The notes: generated by a model from the sequence alone, not told the origin. 64,000 nt of DNA from Cellvibrio sp. UBA7661 (GCA_002483365.1 DLHT01000009.1:16844-80843), one strand, 5' to 3'; positions 16,650-26,300 are shown, counted from the stretch's first letter. Numbers and translations are program-made.

Positions 16650-17501
16650 ATGACGCAACAAACCAAACCCTCATCCCTAACACTGAACTCTGCCAAAATG
16701 CGCAGCAGCGATCGCTCGTCAACCCCGGCTACCCCGACTATCCACCAAAGTGCAGCCTCACTTGCCAGCGACCAGGCCACACTTATTGCACAGCATTTTT
16801 CTCATTATTTAGTCCCCGGTATCGCAGACTCAGAGTCACTCAAACAACAAGTTTATGCACTGCGCCATAAGGTCTATTGTGAAGAGTTGCATTTTGAAGA
16901 AACCAATTCACAGCAAATAGAGCAGGATTTTTTTGATAATCGCTCCCTGCATTGTTTCATTCGTCACTTAAGTTCCAATGCCATGGCGGGCACCTTACGG
17001 GTTATTACCAGTAACAATGCACAAGAGCTGCTTCCTATCGAAGCTTACTGTGCCCATGCCATGACACACACAAGTTTAACGCCGCGCAATTTCTTGCCAC
17101 ACCACATCTGCGAAATATCGCGTCTTGCTGTACCTGCTGCGTTTCGTAAACGCCAAACAGACCAGATTGAAGGAAGTGCAACCGGGGTTATTAACGAACA
17201 CACATTTTCCACGCAAGAATTGCGCTTCTTTCCGTATATCGCCATCAGTTTATATTTATCGGCAATTGCTATTTGTTACAAAAGCAGACGCTACCATGTA
17301 TTTGTGATGATGGAGCCCAGGCTTGCACGCAGCTTGGGCTTTGTAGGAATTCACTTTACCTCAATAGGCCCCACCGTGGAGTATCACGGTAAACGTGCGG
17401 CCTACTACGTGGATGTGCGCCAAGTGCGAAAAACACTGAGCGCAGGCTATAAACAGCTATTACACGTAATTGAACAGGAATTATTTTCACGAAAAAACTA
17501 A
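16650..17501 (+). CDS. PEP-CTERM/exosortase-associated acyltransferase (FeeM/GNAT-like)
   Basis: A 283-residue protein with a variable, Ser/Thr-rich first 45 residues, then a GNAT-type autoinducer-synthase-like fold. Telling stretches are VYALRHKVYCEELHFEE, CFIRHLSSNAMAGTLRVI, and the pair ICEISRLAVPAAFRKR and MMEPRLARSLGFVGIHF. These match the putative PEP-CTERM/exosortase system-associated acyltransferase family (TIGR03694), related to FeeM N-acyl amino acid synthases. Such enzymes are expected to take an acyl group from acyl carrier protein. No exosortase or PEP-CTERM protein is encoded in the window. AAGGA stands before the ATG. Confidence 0.8.
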   Translation: MTQQTKPSSLTLNSAKMRSSDRSSTPATPTIHQSAASLASDQATLIAQHFSHYLVPGIADSESLKQQVYALRHKVYCEELHFEETNSQQIEQDFFDNRSLHCFIRHLSSNAMAGTLRVITSNNAQELLPIEAYCAHAMTHTSLTPRNFLPHHICEISRLAVPAAFRKRQTDQIEGSATGVINEHTFSTQELRFFPYIAISLYLSAIAICYKSRRYHVFVMMEPRLARSLGFVGIHFTSIGPTVEYHGKRAAYYVDVRQVRKTLSAGYKQLLHVIEQELFSRKN

Positions 17502-17545
17502 TCCTGCCCAACTGTTATCGGCGATTAACGATTGTTAATGCCAGG

Positions 17546-19237
17546 TCAATTTTTCTTTTGGTTTTGTAAAATCACACGCGGTTCAGCAACCGGCACTAAT
17601 TTGCCATCGCGCAACTGAATCGCTTGTGATGCCCCCATACTCGGCCATATTTTCAAGTCGTGACCTTTTTTCTGCAGTGCTTGTTGGATTTCAACAGGCA
17701 TAGCCGCCTCTACAAATAACACATTGGGATTCCACTGTTGATGAATACGCGCTTGTGCCATGGCTTTTTCAACCGGCATTGAATCGTTAAGCGAATACAA
17801 TAAAGTTTGTACCACTTGCGAAATAATCGTAGGCCCACCTGCTGCACCCAGTGTCATGACCGGCTCATTGTTTTTAAATACCAGTGTCGGGCTCATACTG
17901 GACAACGGGCGTTTTTTCGCAGCAACGGCATTTGCATCTGATCCCACCAAACCAAATGCGTTAGCCGCACCAACTTGTGCAGAAAAATCATCCATCTGAT
18001 TATTTAACACCACACCGGTTCCGGGAATAACCACTTTGCTACCAAAGCTGGTATTAACGGTTGAGGTAATCGCCACCCAATTACCTTCCATATCGGCAGC
18101 AGCGATATGTGTAGTGTGTTTATTCATTAAATGTTGGATGTCTACATCAGGGTTGCCATGTGCAATATCGGCAGTAGTTTTTTCCAAGCTAATTTTTTTC
18201 GCGATCGTTTGTGCATAGCGTTTATCCGCCAAGCTCAATGGCACCTTGGTAAAATCACTGTCGCCCAACCAGTGCGCGCGATCTGCAAACGCAAACTTCA
18301 TTGCCTCGGCAATTAAGTGATAGCGCTCTGCCGGTGCCAGTGTATCCAAATCAAATTGTTCAAGAATATTTAAAATTTGTGCGACGTGAACACCACCAGA
18401 ACTGGGCGGTGGAAAACCATAGAGAGTGTAGCCCGCAAATTCAGACACAATCGGCTTGCGCATTTTCATCTGATAGCTAGCAAAATCTTTGTCCGTGATG
18501 ACACCGCCGTTGGCCGCCATCCAGCGCCCGGTTTTTTTTGCAAAATCGCCATGATAAAAATAACGAGGCCCCTGTTTGGCGATTGCCCGATAAGTCGCAG
18601 CCAGATCTTTTTGTTGCAGTATTGAAAACGCCGGTAGCGGTTGATTATTTTTATCCAAATAAATTGCGGCACTGGCAGGAAACTTTGCCAAATTATCCGC
18701 TGTTGCGGCTATGCGCTCAGCCAATGCAGGTGAAATCGGAAATCCTTTTTCCGCTAAGTCAGCGGCAGGCAAAATAACATCGCGAAAGGTTAATTTTCCG
18801 CCCAGCTTTTGTAATTTATCCAGTGCGGCAACTGAACCGGGAATACCCACCGCTAAAGCCCCTGTGCGGCTCAGTTCAGGATCGGCCTTGCCATTTACAA
18901 TATACATATCGCGCGTTGCCGCAGCGGGAGCCATCTCGCGCCCGTCAAGCGCCAATATGCGGCCATCGGCCAAGCGCACCAGAATAAAACAGCCACCGCC
19001 GATACCCGAGTTGTGGCCGTCCACCACACCCAGAGCAAAGGCGACTGAAATAGCGGCATCAACCGCATTACCACCACGTTTGACCACCTCCATAGCAATG
19101 CGGGTTGCCTCCGGGTTAACACTGGCAACCGCGACTTTACCGTCGGGGCTCACCTGGGCGTAGTCCGTTTCCGGAAACTCGGCATGCGCCACCAGTGCGA
19201 TGCAACATACACTCAATGCTAAAACGATTTTTTTCAT
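17546..19237 (-). CDS. ggt: Gamma-glutamyltransferase (gamma-glutamyltranspeptidase)
   Basis: A 563-residue periplasmic Ntn-hydrolase precursor that splits gamma-glutamyl bonds such as that of glutathione. Signal peptide MKKIVLALSVCCIALVAHAE. The precursor cleaves itself before the nucleophile T375 (in KHTTHIAAAD), giving large and small chains. Further conserved parts are GGGCFILVRLADG, the substrate-binding DGREMAP (R100), NNQMDDFSA, KRPLSSMSPTLVF and GAAGGPTIISQVVQTL. Length is usual for the family. It converges with the acyltransferase and has no close partner, so it is probably transcribed alone. Confidence 0.96.
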   Translation of the reverse strand: MKKIVLALSVCCIALVAHAEFPETDYAQVSPDGKVAVASVNPEATRIAMEVVKRGGNAVDAAISVAFALGVVDGHNSGIGGGCFILVRLADGRILALDGREMAPAAATRDMYIVNGKADPELSRTGALAVGIPGSVAALDKLQKLGGKLTFRDVILPAADLAEKGFPISPALAERIAATADNLAKFPASAAIYLDKNNQPLPAFSILQQKDLAATYRAIAKQGPRYFYHGDFAKKTGRWMAANGGVITDKDFASYQMKMRKPIVSEFAGYTLYGFPPPSSGGVHVAQILNILEQFDLDTLAPAERYHLIAEAMKFAFADRAHWLGDSDFTKVPLSLADKRYAQTIAKKISLEKTTADIAHGNPDVDIQHLMNKHTTHIAAADMEGNWVAITSTVNTSFGSKVVIPGTGVVLNNQMDDFSAQVGAANAFGLVGSDANAVAAKKRPLSSMSPTLVFKNNEPVMTLGAAGGPTIISQVVQTLLYSLNDSMPVEKAMAQARIHQQWNPNVLFVEAAMPVEIQQALQKKGHDLKIWPSMGASQAIQLRDGKLVPVAEPRVILQNQKKN

Positions 19238-19448
19238 TTCAATAACCGCGGTTGTGAATAATAATTGCCTGAACCTTAATACAAATGAGGCGAGTTATAC
19301 AAACTTATCATGGAAAGCGAGCGGTCTGCGCTTAAAGCAGGAGATTGAAGCAGGCGATTATCCAGCTGCTCCAAACAAGGCGCGCAGATGGAATTATCAG
19401 GGAAAGACCAGGTCATAAAAAATCCGTTAACGAGTTAAGTATAAAAAC

Positions 19449-20612
19449 ATGGACAATAAAATCAGTAGTACCCGTCTCTACGGCTTGGACACATTAAGAG
19501 CTCTCGCCATTATTTTGGTGCTGATCTATCACTACCGCGTTGTTGTAAGCAATGAACTGTTATTCGGCTTTATCACCCGAATCGGTTGGGTGGGCGTGGA
19601 TTTGTTTTTTGTATTAAGCGGTTATTTGATTGGCGACCAAATACTTCGCGCCTACGCAAAAAAAGAAAACTTTTCGCTTAAACATTTCTATGCGCGACGT
19701 TTGTTGCGCACACTGCCCAATTATTATGTTGTGCTTGCGCTGTACTTGCTCTTGCCCGCGTTATTAAGCCCTACGTATACAGCACCGCTGTGGCAATTTC
19801 TGACGTTTACCCAAAATCTTGATATGCGGCCAATGGAAACCTTTACCCATTCATGGTCGCTCTGCGTTGAAGAACAATTTTATTTGTTGTTTCCCTTGAT
19901 GTGTATGCTGGCGCTCGCCCGTGGCGCAAACCCGGTACGCATGTGGGTCATTATTATCGCAGGCTTTATCGCGGCAATACTGATACGCGCCTATATGCTC
20001 AATGCACATGGCGGAACCCAGATAACGGGCAAAGATTATTACGAATTCATTTACTATCCCAGTTATTCGCGATTTGATGAATTGCTGCCGGGTATCGCCA
20101 TCGCGCTACTAAAAAACTATCACCCTTCCCGATATGAAAAACTACTTCGTTATGGCAACGCTTTTTTTGTGGCAGGGTTGGCGGGATGCGGTTGGGTATT
20201 TTATGTATTTTTAAATCTGGCCTATACCCAAGAGACAGGCACGAGCACATGGACTCCCGTCATTGGCTATTCGCTCTTGGCCATCAGCTTCGCCTTGCTG
20301 GTAATGGCAGCGCTCTCTCCTTGTTGCTGGCTCTACCGCCAAAAAATTTCTGGCGCTGCCAGTCTCGCACTTTGGTCTTATGCTATTTATTTAATCCACA
20401 AACCGCTCTACCAATTATTGGAAGATCCCGTTAAAAACCTCGGCATCAACACCGATGGTTATCTGGGCATGGGCATTATTGTCTTGATAAGCATAATAAG
20501 CGGTTGGTTGCTATTTAGATTGGTTGAAACACCTTTCATGAATTTACGAACTCGCTGGTTTCCCTCCAACAATAAAACCGCACAAGTTCCGGCCGGTGCA
20601 TTGAAAGAATAA
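19449..20612 (+). CDS. Membrane acyltransferase family 3 (OafA/YrhL-like)
   Basis: A 387-residue integral membrane protein with about ten hydrophobic segments. The family signature is clear: RLYGLDTLRALAIILVLIYH with the catalytic His after the first helix, WVGVDLFFVLSGYLIG, FYARRLLRTLP and THSWSLCVEEQFYLLFPL. Relatives O-acetylate or otherwise acylate sugars in surface polysaccharide, peptidoglycan or antibiotics. The target cannot be told from sequence, and no glycan synthesis cluster is adjacent. No strong ribosome-binding site precedes the ATG. The next gene starts 82 bases downstream. Confidence 0.9.
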   Translation: MDNKISSTRLYGLDTLRALAIILVLIYHYRVVVSNELLFGFITRIGWVGVDLFFVLSGYLIGDQILRAYAKKENFSLKHFYARRLLRTLPNYYVVLALYLLLPALLSPTYTAPLWQFLTFTQNLDMRPMETFTHSWSLCVEEQFYLLFPLMCMLALARGANPVRMWVIIIAGFIAAILIRAYMLNAHGGTQITGKDYYEFIYYPSYSRFDELLPGIAIALLKNYHPSRYEKLLRYGNAFFVAGLAGCGWVFYVFLNLAYTQETGTSTWTPVIGYSLLAISFALLVMAALSPCCWLYRQKISGAASLALWSYAIYLIHKPLYQLLEDPVKNLGINTDGYLGMGIIVLISIISGWLLFRLVETPFMNLRTRWFPSNNKTAQVPAGALKE

Positions 20613-20694
20613 TGCGAACAGGGTGCGTAGCCGCGTTTTGCATACTGGTTTACACTCCCACCACCAACGTAAATACATTCACAGGAGATGACTG

Positions 20695-22800
20695 ATGTAC
20701 AGTGCAATCAAGCGTGCGAAGAGAATGACAACAACAGTTTCAACAAAGGCGTTTTTGTTGGCAAGCAGCCTGTGCGTTTCACTGCCGGGTATTGCCGCCG
20801 AAGGGATGTGGACATTAGACAATTTGCCGCATGCTGATCTGGAACAACGCTACGGTTTTAAACCCTCTGCTGCCTGGATTGATAAGAGCATGCGCAGCGC
20901 TGTACGCCTTGCCGGTGGTTGCTCGGGTTCATTTGTATCAGCCAATGGGCTGGTACTGACCAATCATCACTGTGTGATTAATTGCGTGGAAGATTTATCC
21001 AGCCCAACGCAAGATTTCATGAAAAACGGTTTTCTCGCCAGGAACAACCCAGAAGAAAAACAATGCCCCGGCGTAGAGGTGAATCGTTTGGAGCATACCA
21101 AAGATGTTACTGAGCGCATGCAAAAAGCGCTGGTAGGGTTGAGCGGAAAAGCGTTCAGCGATGCCAAAAAAGCCGAGCAATCATCCATTGAAAAAGAATG
21201 TATGGCCGATACTGGTAATAAACGCCGCTGCGATATTGTCGAGCTGTATGGTGGTGGCCAATATTATGTGTATCAGTATTCGCGCTATCAGGATGTGCGC
21301 TTGGTATTTACACCGGAATATGCGTCCGGATTTTTTGGCGGTGATCCGGATAACTTTAATTTCCCACGTTACAACCTGGATATGGCATTACTGCGCGTAT
21401 ATGAAGACGGCAAACCGATTGCCAACCGCGATTGGTTTCCAATCAACACCAAAGGCGCAAAAGAAAATGAATTGGTGATGACACTCGGTCACCCGGGCAC
21501 TACGCAGCGCTTACTCACTATGGCCGAGCTGGAAACCCAACGGGATCTGGTTTTGCCGTTCCGTTTATTATTTGCAGCAGAATACCGCGGATTATTATTG
21601 CAATATTCCAATCAGGGCGACGAGCAAGCACGTATCGCACAAACCGAATTGACTCTGGTCGAAAACGGATTAAAAGCGCGTACCGGTATGTTTCAGGCAT
21701 TGTTATCCCGCGATGTCATGGAGCAAAAACGCGAACAGGAAAATACATTCCGCAATTGGGTTGAAAGCGATGCGACGCGTGCAAAAACCTATGGCAATCC
21801 GTGGCAAACCTTAACCCAAACCCAAACAACATTCCGCAATATGTATGTGGATTATGTGATGCTGGAATTGGGCATGGGCATTATGTCCCAGCAAATTACC
21901 TGGGCGCGCACTTTGGTTCGCGGTGCAGAAGAACGCAACAAACCTGATCATGAACGCTTGCGCGAATTCTCCAACGCCAGCTTACCGGCTGTACAAGCGG
22001 GGCTGTTGGCTGAATCGCCGTTATACAGCGATTTTGAAACCATGAAACTGGCATGGTCACTGAGTAAACTGCGTGAAAAATTGGGCGTTGATAATCCCGT
22101 CGTCAAACATATTTTGGGCAAAGAATCGCCCGAGGCATTGGCCAAACGCATCGTTTCACACAGCAAATTGAGCGATGCTGCACTGCGTAAACAATTATGG
22201 GAAGGCGGTGCCGATGCGATAGCCAAGAGTGATGATCCCGCTATCGCGCTTGCAAAAATTATCGATACCTACGCACGTAAAGTACGCATGGATTACGACC
22301 AGAACATTGAGCCCGTGCAAAAAGCAGCGGCAAGCCAATTGGCTCAAGCCCGCTTTGCGTATAAAGGAACGCAAGTTTATCCCGATGCAACTTTTTCACT
22401 GCGTTTGTCGCATGGCGTGATTCGCGGCTGGGAAGAAAAAGGAGAAATGGTTACCCCATTTACTACGCTGGCCGGATTGTTTGACCGCGCAACAGGCTAC
22501 GACCCATTCAAGCTGGCCGATAGCTGGAGCGCGGCGCAGAAAAAAGTCGATAAAAAAGCGCGCTTTAATCAGGTATCAACCAACGATATTATCGGCGGCA
22601 ACTCCGGTAGCCCATTGATCAACGCGAAAGGGGAATTAGTCGGGTTAATTTTTGACGGCAATATCAATTCACTGGGCGGCGCTTACTTTTTTGATGAATC
22701 AGTCAACCGTAGCGTATCGGTACATCCGGCGGCGATGGCAGAGGCATTAAAGAAAGTCTATAGAGCCGATCACTTGGTAAAAGAATTAAAGTTGAAATAA
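20695..22800 (+). CDS. S46 family dipeptidyl peptidase (DPP7/DPP11-like)
   Basis: A 701-residue exported serine peptidase, the normal size for family S46, which releases dipeptides from the N-terminus of oligopeptides in the periplasm. The chymotrypsin-like triad is visible: His in VLTNHHCVINC (residues 88-97), Asp in RYNLDMALLRVYEDG, and Ser in GGNSGSPLI near the C-terminus. The substrate N-terminus anchor region is GGDPDNFNFP, with Phe where Trp is common. The signal peptide ends near GIAAEG. AGGAGATG precedes the ATG. Whether it prefers hydrophobic (DPP7) or acidic (DPP11) residues was not decided. Confidence 0.93.
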   Translation: MYSAIKRAKRMTTTVSTKAFLLASSLCVSLPGIAAEGMWTLDNLPHADLEQRYGFKPSAAWIDKSMRSAVRLAGGCSGSFVSANGLVLTNHHCVINCVEDLSSPTQDFMKNGFLARNNPEEKQCPGVEVNRLEHTKDVTERMQKALVGLSGKAFSDAKKAEQSSIEKECMADTGNKRRCDIVELYGGGQYYVYQYSRYQDVRLVFTPEYASGFFGGDPDNFNFPRYNLDMALLRVYEDGKPIANRDWFPINTKGAKENELVMTLGHPGTTQRLLTMAELETQRDLVLPFRLLFAAEYRGLLLQYSNQGDEQARIAQTELTLVENGLKARTGMFQALLSRDVMEQKREQENTFRNWVESDATRAKTYGNPWQTLTQTQTTFRNMYVDYVMLELGMGIMSQQITWARTLVRGAEERNKPDHERLREFSNASLPAVQAGLLAESPLYSDFETMKLAWSLSKLREKLGVDNPVVKHILGKESPEALAKRIVSHSKLSDAALRKQLWEGGADAIAKSDDPAIALAKIIDTYARKVRMDYDQNIEPVQKAAASQLAQARFAYKGTQVYPDATFSLRLSHGVIRGWEEKGEMVTPFTTLAGLFDRATGYDPFKLADSWSAAQKKVDKKARFNQVSTNDIIGGNSGSPLINAKGELVGLIFDGNINSLGGAYFFDESVNRSVSVHPAAMAEALKKVYRADHLVKELKLK

Positions 22801-22810
22801 AAATTTATCA

Positions 22811-22846
22811 GCAAGGTCATATATAAATCATTGCATATGACCTTGC
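22811..22846. terminator. Perfect 12-bp stem-loop between convergent genes
   Basis: GCAAGGTCATAT (22811-22822) and ATATGACCTTGC (22835-22846) are perfect complements with a 12-base loop. It follows the S46 peptidase stop by 10 bases. No T-run follows, so it is either an mRNA-stabilising end or a weak terminator. Confidence 0.6.
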
Positions 22847-22860
22847 GATAACTTTACACA

Positions 22861-22893
22861 GGTAGGTTGGTGCTGAGCGCAGCGATGCCCAAC
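22861..22893. repeat. REP-like imperfect palindrome
   Basis: The stretch from GGTAGGTTGG to GATGCCCAAC folds as an imperfect hairpin (GTTGG with CCAAC, GCT with AGC). It closely resembles a dispersed intergenic element seen in many gammaproteobacteria, of the type GTAGGTTGGGTTGAGCG...CCCAAC. Only one copy was noticed in the window. Confidence 0.5.
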
Positions 22894-22900
22894 ACACACA

Positions 22901-22923
22901 GCACCGCACCGCACCGCACCGCA
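22901..22923. repeat. Pentanucleotide tandem repeat (GCACC)4
   Basis: Four exact GCACC units (22901-22920) plus a partial one, just downstream of the GH13 stop codon. A simple-sequence repeat of this size can change in copy number. Confidence 0.9.
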
Positions 22924-22932
22924 TTTAAAATT

Positions 22933-24735
22933 TTAAAAAATCATTACTCCTGCTGCCGGTACATTAACGCGTTCACCAAGGTTGATGTTTTCACCAGTAA
23001 CCCTCTCAGTGCGCTCACCACGTAAATTATCAGGCACGGAAAATTCAGCCGCACTCTGTGGGTTCAAATTTATTACCACCCACACACTGGTTTTTTCGCC
23101 GTTCTTTTCACCTTTCTTTTCGCCTTTCTTTTCACTGACGTTTTCGCCGATATTTTCAACTAACCACACATTTTTATTATCAACGGGGTAATAACGGATT
23201 TCGTCCGGCAACTGCAACGTAGGGTTGCTATTGCGCACGCTGATCAAGCGTTTGTAATGATTCAGCAGCGATGATGGATCTTGCGCTTGGGCAGCAACAG
23301 AAACCCCGGTGCCCTGCAAGGTTTTCCAATAATTGGCAAACCAGCCTTGATGGTTTTGCATCCACGGAAACCATTTGGCTTGGTCTAACCAAAATTCGCC
23401 AGTGCTATTAAAACCAGCACTATCTTCCTCGCTCCACTGCATAATTGCGCGGCGATATTGGTCATCTCCGGTTTTGTATTGCGATACACCAATTTCTTCG
23501 CCGTAGTAAAGATACAAAGGCCCCGGAGTGGTCATTAATAAACTCGCTGCAATCTTCGCTTTTGCAAAATCATTATTGAGCGACAACATAATCCGGTTTT
23601 GGTCGTGATTGGTCAGGAAAGGCGAAAAATAATGCAGTGGTGCAGCGGCTTTACGCGCATTCAAATTCGCCCATAAATTTTCGCGATTTTGTTGCAGCGT
23701 ACTATTACCCAAGGTGCCAAAATCAGCCGACTGTTTTACCGCCGGGTTCAGTATGTCGATAATCACATTGCCAAAATCAAAATCGAACGCTGAATCCAAA
23801 CCTTTACCTTCATTGCGGTAGCGACCAACTGTTTTTAAATCAGCCCAAGCTTCTGCAACTAACATGGCATCGGGTTTTATCGATTTCACATGCTGCGAAA
23901 AAATAGTCCAGTAATCGATAGTGCCTTGAGTATCGGCTTGCAGCGGATAACCGCCCTCTTCCACCGCATAGCGGACTGCATCCAAACGGAAACCATCAAC
24001 ACCTTTTTCAAGCCAGAAAGTCGCAAGTTTATTTAACTCATCAATAACCACTTGTTTGGTGAGATTTAAATCCGGCTGGCTGCCACCAAAGGCACCGTAG
24101 TAATACGCCTTGCGCGTGTCGTTCCAATGCCAAACTGCTGCCGGATTGGATTCTGAAGACCAGGGTTGACCCCAACCACTTTGCGGGCGCTCGTCGCGCC
24201 AAATAAAGTAATCTTCGTAACCGGGTTCTTTGTTGGCCGATTTAATAAACCATTCGTGTTTATCAGAGATGTGATTCAACACTAAATCCAGAATGACTTT
24301 CATATCGCGCGCGTGCGCTTGCTGGATGAAATGCTCGAAGTCGGCCATGGTGCCATAGTCAGCTTCTACATTATAAAAATCCTGGAAATCGTAACCGTGA
24401 TACGAGGGTGCTTCGAATACCGGCGTCAGCCAAATACCGTTCACCCCCAAACCTTTTAGATAATCCAGTTTGTTGGTCATCCCCTGAAAATCGCCGCTAC
24501 CATCGCCATCCGTATCGTAAAAAGAGCGCGGCCAGATTTCGTAAAAAATCGCGTTGTGCCACCACTCATCAGCCTGCTCATTAACCGGGAGCGACAAATA
24601 TTCTTCTGCTGCTGCACTACTGGTGCTAACGGCAGATGCAGGTTTTGAGGCAGTGTTGGGATCAGAACAACCGGCGAAGGCAAACGAGAGGCTTAGGGCT
24701 AACAGAAATGCGGATGGTCGCAGGAGAGTTTTCAT
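22933..24735 (-). CDS. GH13 alpha-amylase-family lipoprotein
   Basis: A 600-residue glycoside hydrolase family 13 enzyme. The lipobox SFAFAGC puts the acylated Cys at 23, so it is a membrane-anchored lipoprotein, followed by a Ser/Ala-rich linker to about 45. The (beta/alpha)8 barrel begins YEIWPRSFYDTDGDGSGDF. Catalytic residues are D252 (DGFRLDAVRY), E295 (LVAEAW) and D378 (FLTNHDQNR), with DLVLNH of conserved region I. These features and the GDFQGM/VNGIWLTP motifs fit the oligo-1,6-glucosidase/alpha-glucosidase-like branch more than true endo-amylases; the exact specificity is not settled. The C-terminal beta domain holds a tandem E-K-x-G tetrapeptide insert. GGAG precedes the ATG. Confidence 0.93.
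   Translation of the reverse strand: MKTLLRPSAFLLALSLSFAFAGCSDPNTASKPASAVSTSSAAAEEYLSLPVNEQADEWWHNAIFYEIWPRSFYDTDGDGSGDFQGMTNKLDYLKGLGVNGIWLTPVFEAPSYHGYDFQDFYNVEADYGTMADFEHFIQQAHARDMKVILDLVLNHISDKHEWFIKSANKEPGYEDYFIWRDERPQSGWGQPWSSESNPAAVWHWNDTRKAYYYGAFGGSQPDLNLTKQVVIDELNKLATFWLEKGVDGFRLDAVRYAVEEGGYPLQADTQGTIDYWTIFSQHVKSIKPDAMLVAEAWADLKTVGRYRNEGKGLDSAFDFDFGNVIIDILNPAVKQSADFGTLGNSTLQQNRENLWANLNARKAAAPLHYFSPFLTNHDQNRIMLSLNNDFAKAKIAASLLMTTPGPLYLYYGEEIGVSQYKTGDDQYRRAIMQWSEEDSAGFNSTGEFWLDQAKWFPWMQNHQGWFANYWKTLQGTGVSVAAQAQDPSSLLNHYKRLISVRNSNPTLQLPDEIRYYPVDNKNVWLVENIGENVSEKKGEKKGEKNGEKTSVWVVINLNPQSAAEFSVPDNLRGERTERVTGENINLGERVNVPAAGVMIF
23094..23153 (-). repeat. 12-bp in-frame tandem repeat inside the GH13 gene
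   Basis: Five consecutive 12-base units (plus-strand pattern TTTCRCCKNNNT) span 60 bases. Each adds four residues, giving the series ENVS, EKKG, EKKG, EKNG, EKTS in the protein. The period is exact, while the units vary by a few bases. Confidence 0.9.
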
Positions 24736-24863
24736 GCGGGAGCTCCATGGCTATTGGCGTTATAAAATGGGCGCTAAAAGTAAAGCCCATTACAACGCCG
24801 GTGCCAAGGAGTTATCGGTCAACGGCAGATGAATACGTATGCGCTGATGTATTGTTAACCGAA

Positions 24864-26153
24864 TCAGGGCAAATCGGTTTCAGGCACTTTGCTCGCCAGA
24901 ATTTTATCGATACGGCGACCATCCATATCCACAATTTCCAATTGCCAGTTTTGCACCACAACTTTGTCGCCCGTGGCAGGCATACGCCCCATGAGCAACA
25001 TGATCAGACCGTTGAGGGTTTGGTAATCCCCTTCTTCAGGAAGGTCTTCAATTTCCAAACAGTCTTTTAATTCCAGAATGGGCAGCATACCGTCAAGCAG
25101 GAACGAACCATCATCGCGGCGGACAACGTAAGCATCTTCGCCTTCGCCCATCACGAATTCACCGGTCAGTGCTTCCAGTAAATCTTGCAGGGTCACGATA
25201 CCTTTGAGATCGCCATATTCATCAACCACAAATACCATTTGGCTGTGCGATGAACGGAAAAATTCCAGCAGCTCCATGCCGGTAAGCGATTCAGGCACCA
25301 CATGACAAGGCTGCGCCATCGACTCCAGCTCAACCGTGCTGCCGCGAATGGCTTCTGCCAACAGTTCTTTCGCATTAATAACACCAACAAGGTTATCAAT
25401 TTGTTTGGTGCAGACCGGAAAGCGCGAGTGCGGCGACTTCATCACACGCTCGTAGTTTTCTTCCAGGGTGATGGCGGTATCAAGATAAATAATGTCTGAA
25501 CGCGGCACCATAAGCGACACGATACTGCGGGTTTCAAGTCGCAACACATTTTTTACCATTGCATGTTCTTGCTGCTCCAACACACCGGAACTGGAGCCTT
25601 CATCAAGAATTGCGTGAATATCTTCTTCGGTCACCTGACTATTATTTGTCTGGTGGAAACCCATAATGCGCATTAAGGCGCGAGTCGAATTAGATAAAAA
25701 GTGCACGAATGGCTTGGTAATAATTGCGAGTAGCTGCATCGGGCGAGCAACGAGGCAAGCGAGGCTCTCAGCACTTAACTGCCCAATACGCTTGGGTACC
25801 AATTCGCCCACAACAATAGAAAAATAAGTGATAACGACAACCACGAGGACAGTCGCGAAACTATCGCTGAAATTGACAGGAACACCCAAGCTCTGCAACC
25901 AAAGGGCGAAAGGCTCGGCAAGAATGGATTCACCAAAAATACCGTTCAGAAGGCCTATTGAGGTAATACCAATTTGTACCGTAGATAAAAACTGCGTGGG
26001 ATCTTCTGCGAGCTCCAGCGCGGCTTGCGCTGAGCGGTTTCCTTTGGCGGCAATCGCCATCAGACGCGATTTTTTGGCGGTAACGATAGCAATTTCCGAC
26101 ATTGCAAAAATGCCATTCAATACAATCAGGCCAAGTAATATAAAGATTTCCAT
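24864..26153 (-). CDS. CNNM/HlyC-CorC family membrane protein (DUF21, CBS pair, CorC_HlyC)
   Basis: A 429-residue protein. Residues 1-190 form a DUF21 transmembrane domain of four hydrophobic segments (starting MEIFILLGLIVLNGIFAMSE). Residues 200-335 hold two CBS repeats (VPRSDIIYLD to LVGVINAKELL, and QMVFVVDEYGDLKGIVTLQD), which usually bind adenine nucleotides. The last 85 residues are a CorC_HlyC domain (LPEEGDYQTLNGLIMLLMGR). Relatives are Mg2+ transporters or efflux factors (CNNM, YtfL, YoaE types). The older label haemolysin is historical. It is probably monocistronic, with AGGA before the ATG. Confidence 0.92.
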   Translation of the reverse strand: MEIFILLGLIVLNGIFAMSEIAIVTAKKSRLMAIAAKGNRSAQAALELAEDPTQFLSTVQIGITSIGLLNGIFGESILAEPFALWLQSLGVPVNFSDSFATVLVVVVITYFSIVVGELVPKRIGQLSAESLACLVARPMQLLAIITKPFVHFLSNSTRALMRIMGFHQTNNSQVTEEDIHAILDEGSSSGVLEQQEHAMVKNVLRLETRSIVSLMVPRSDIIYLDTAITLEENYERVMKSPHSRFPVCTKQIDNLVGVINAKELLAEAIRGSTVELESMAQPCHVVPESLTGMELLEFFRSSHSQMVFVVDEYGDLKGIVTLQDLLEALTGEFVMGEGEDAYVVRRDDGSFLLDGMLPILELKDCLEIEDLPEEGDYQTLNGLIMLLMGRMPATGDKVVVQNWQLEIVDMDGRRIDKILASKVPETDLP

Positions 26154-26281
26154 GGGGTCCTACTGGTAAAGCGCTCATGCGCGGGAGGGCGAGTATAACA
26201 TCGTAAACCGGCACTAATACCAGCCCCCGGTGTTACTCACTATGACAGCCGCACAGCGACTGACCGATTGCCTTTATTATT

Positions 26282-26300
26282 GAGAAGAATTATCATTAAC
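26282..26300 (+). promoter_or_regulatory. Fur box upstream of tonB
   Basis: The complement of this 19-mer, GTTAATGATAATTCTTCTC, matches the consensus GATAATGATAATCATTATC at 15 of 19 positions. It is 62 bases before the tonB ATG, a normal place for iron-dependent repression by Fur. Confidence 0.78.
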
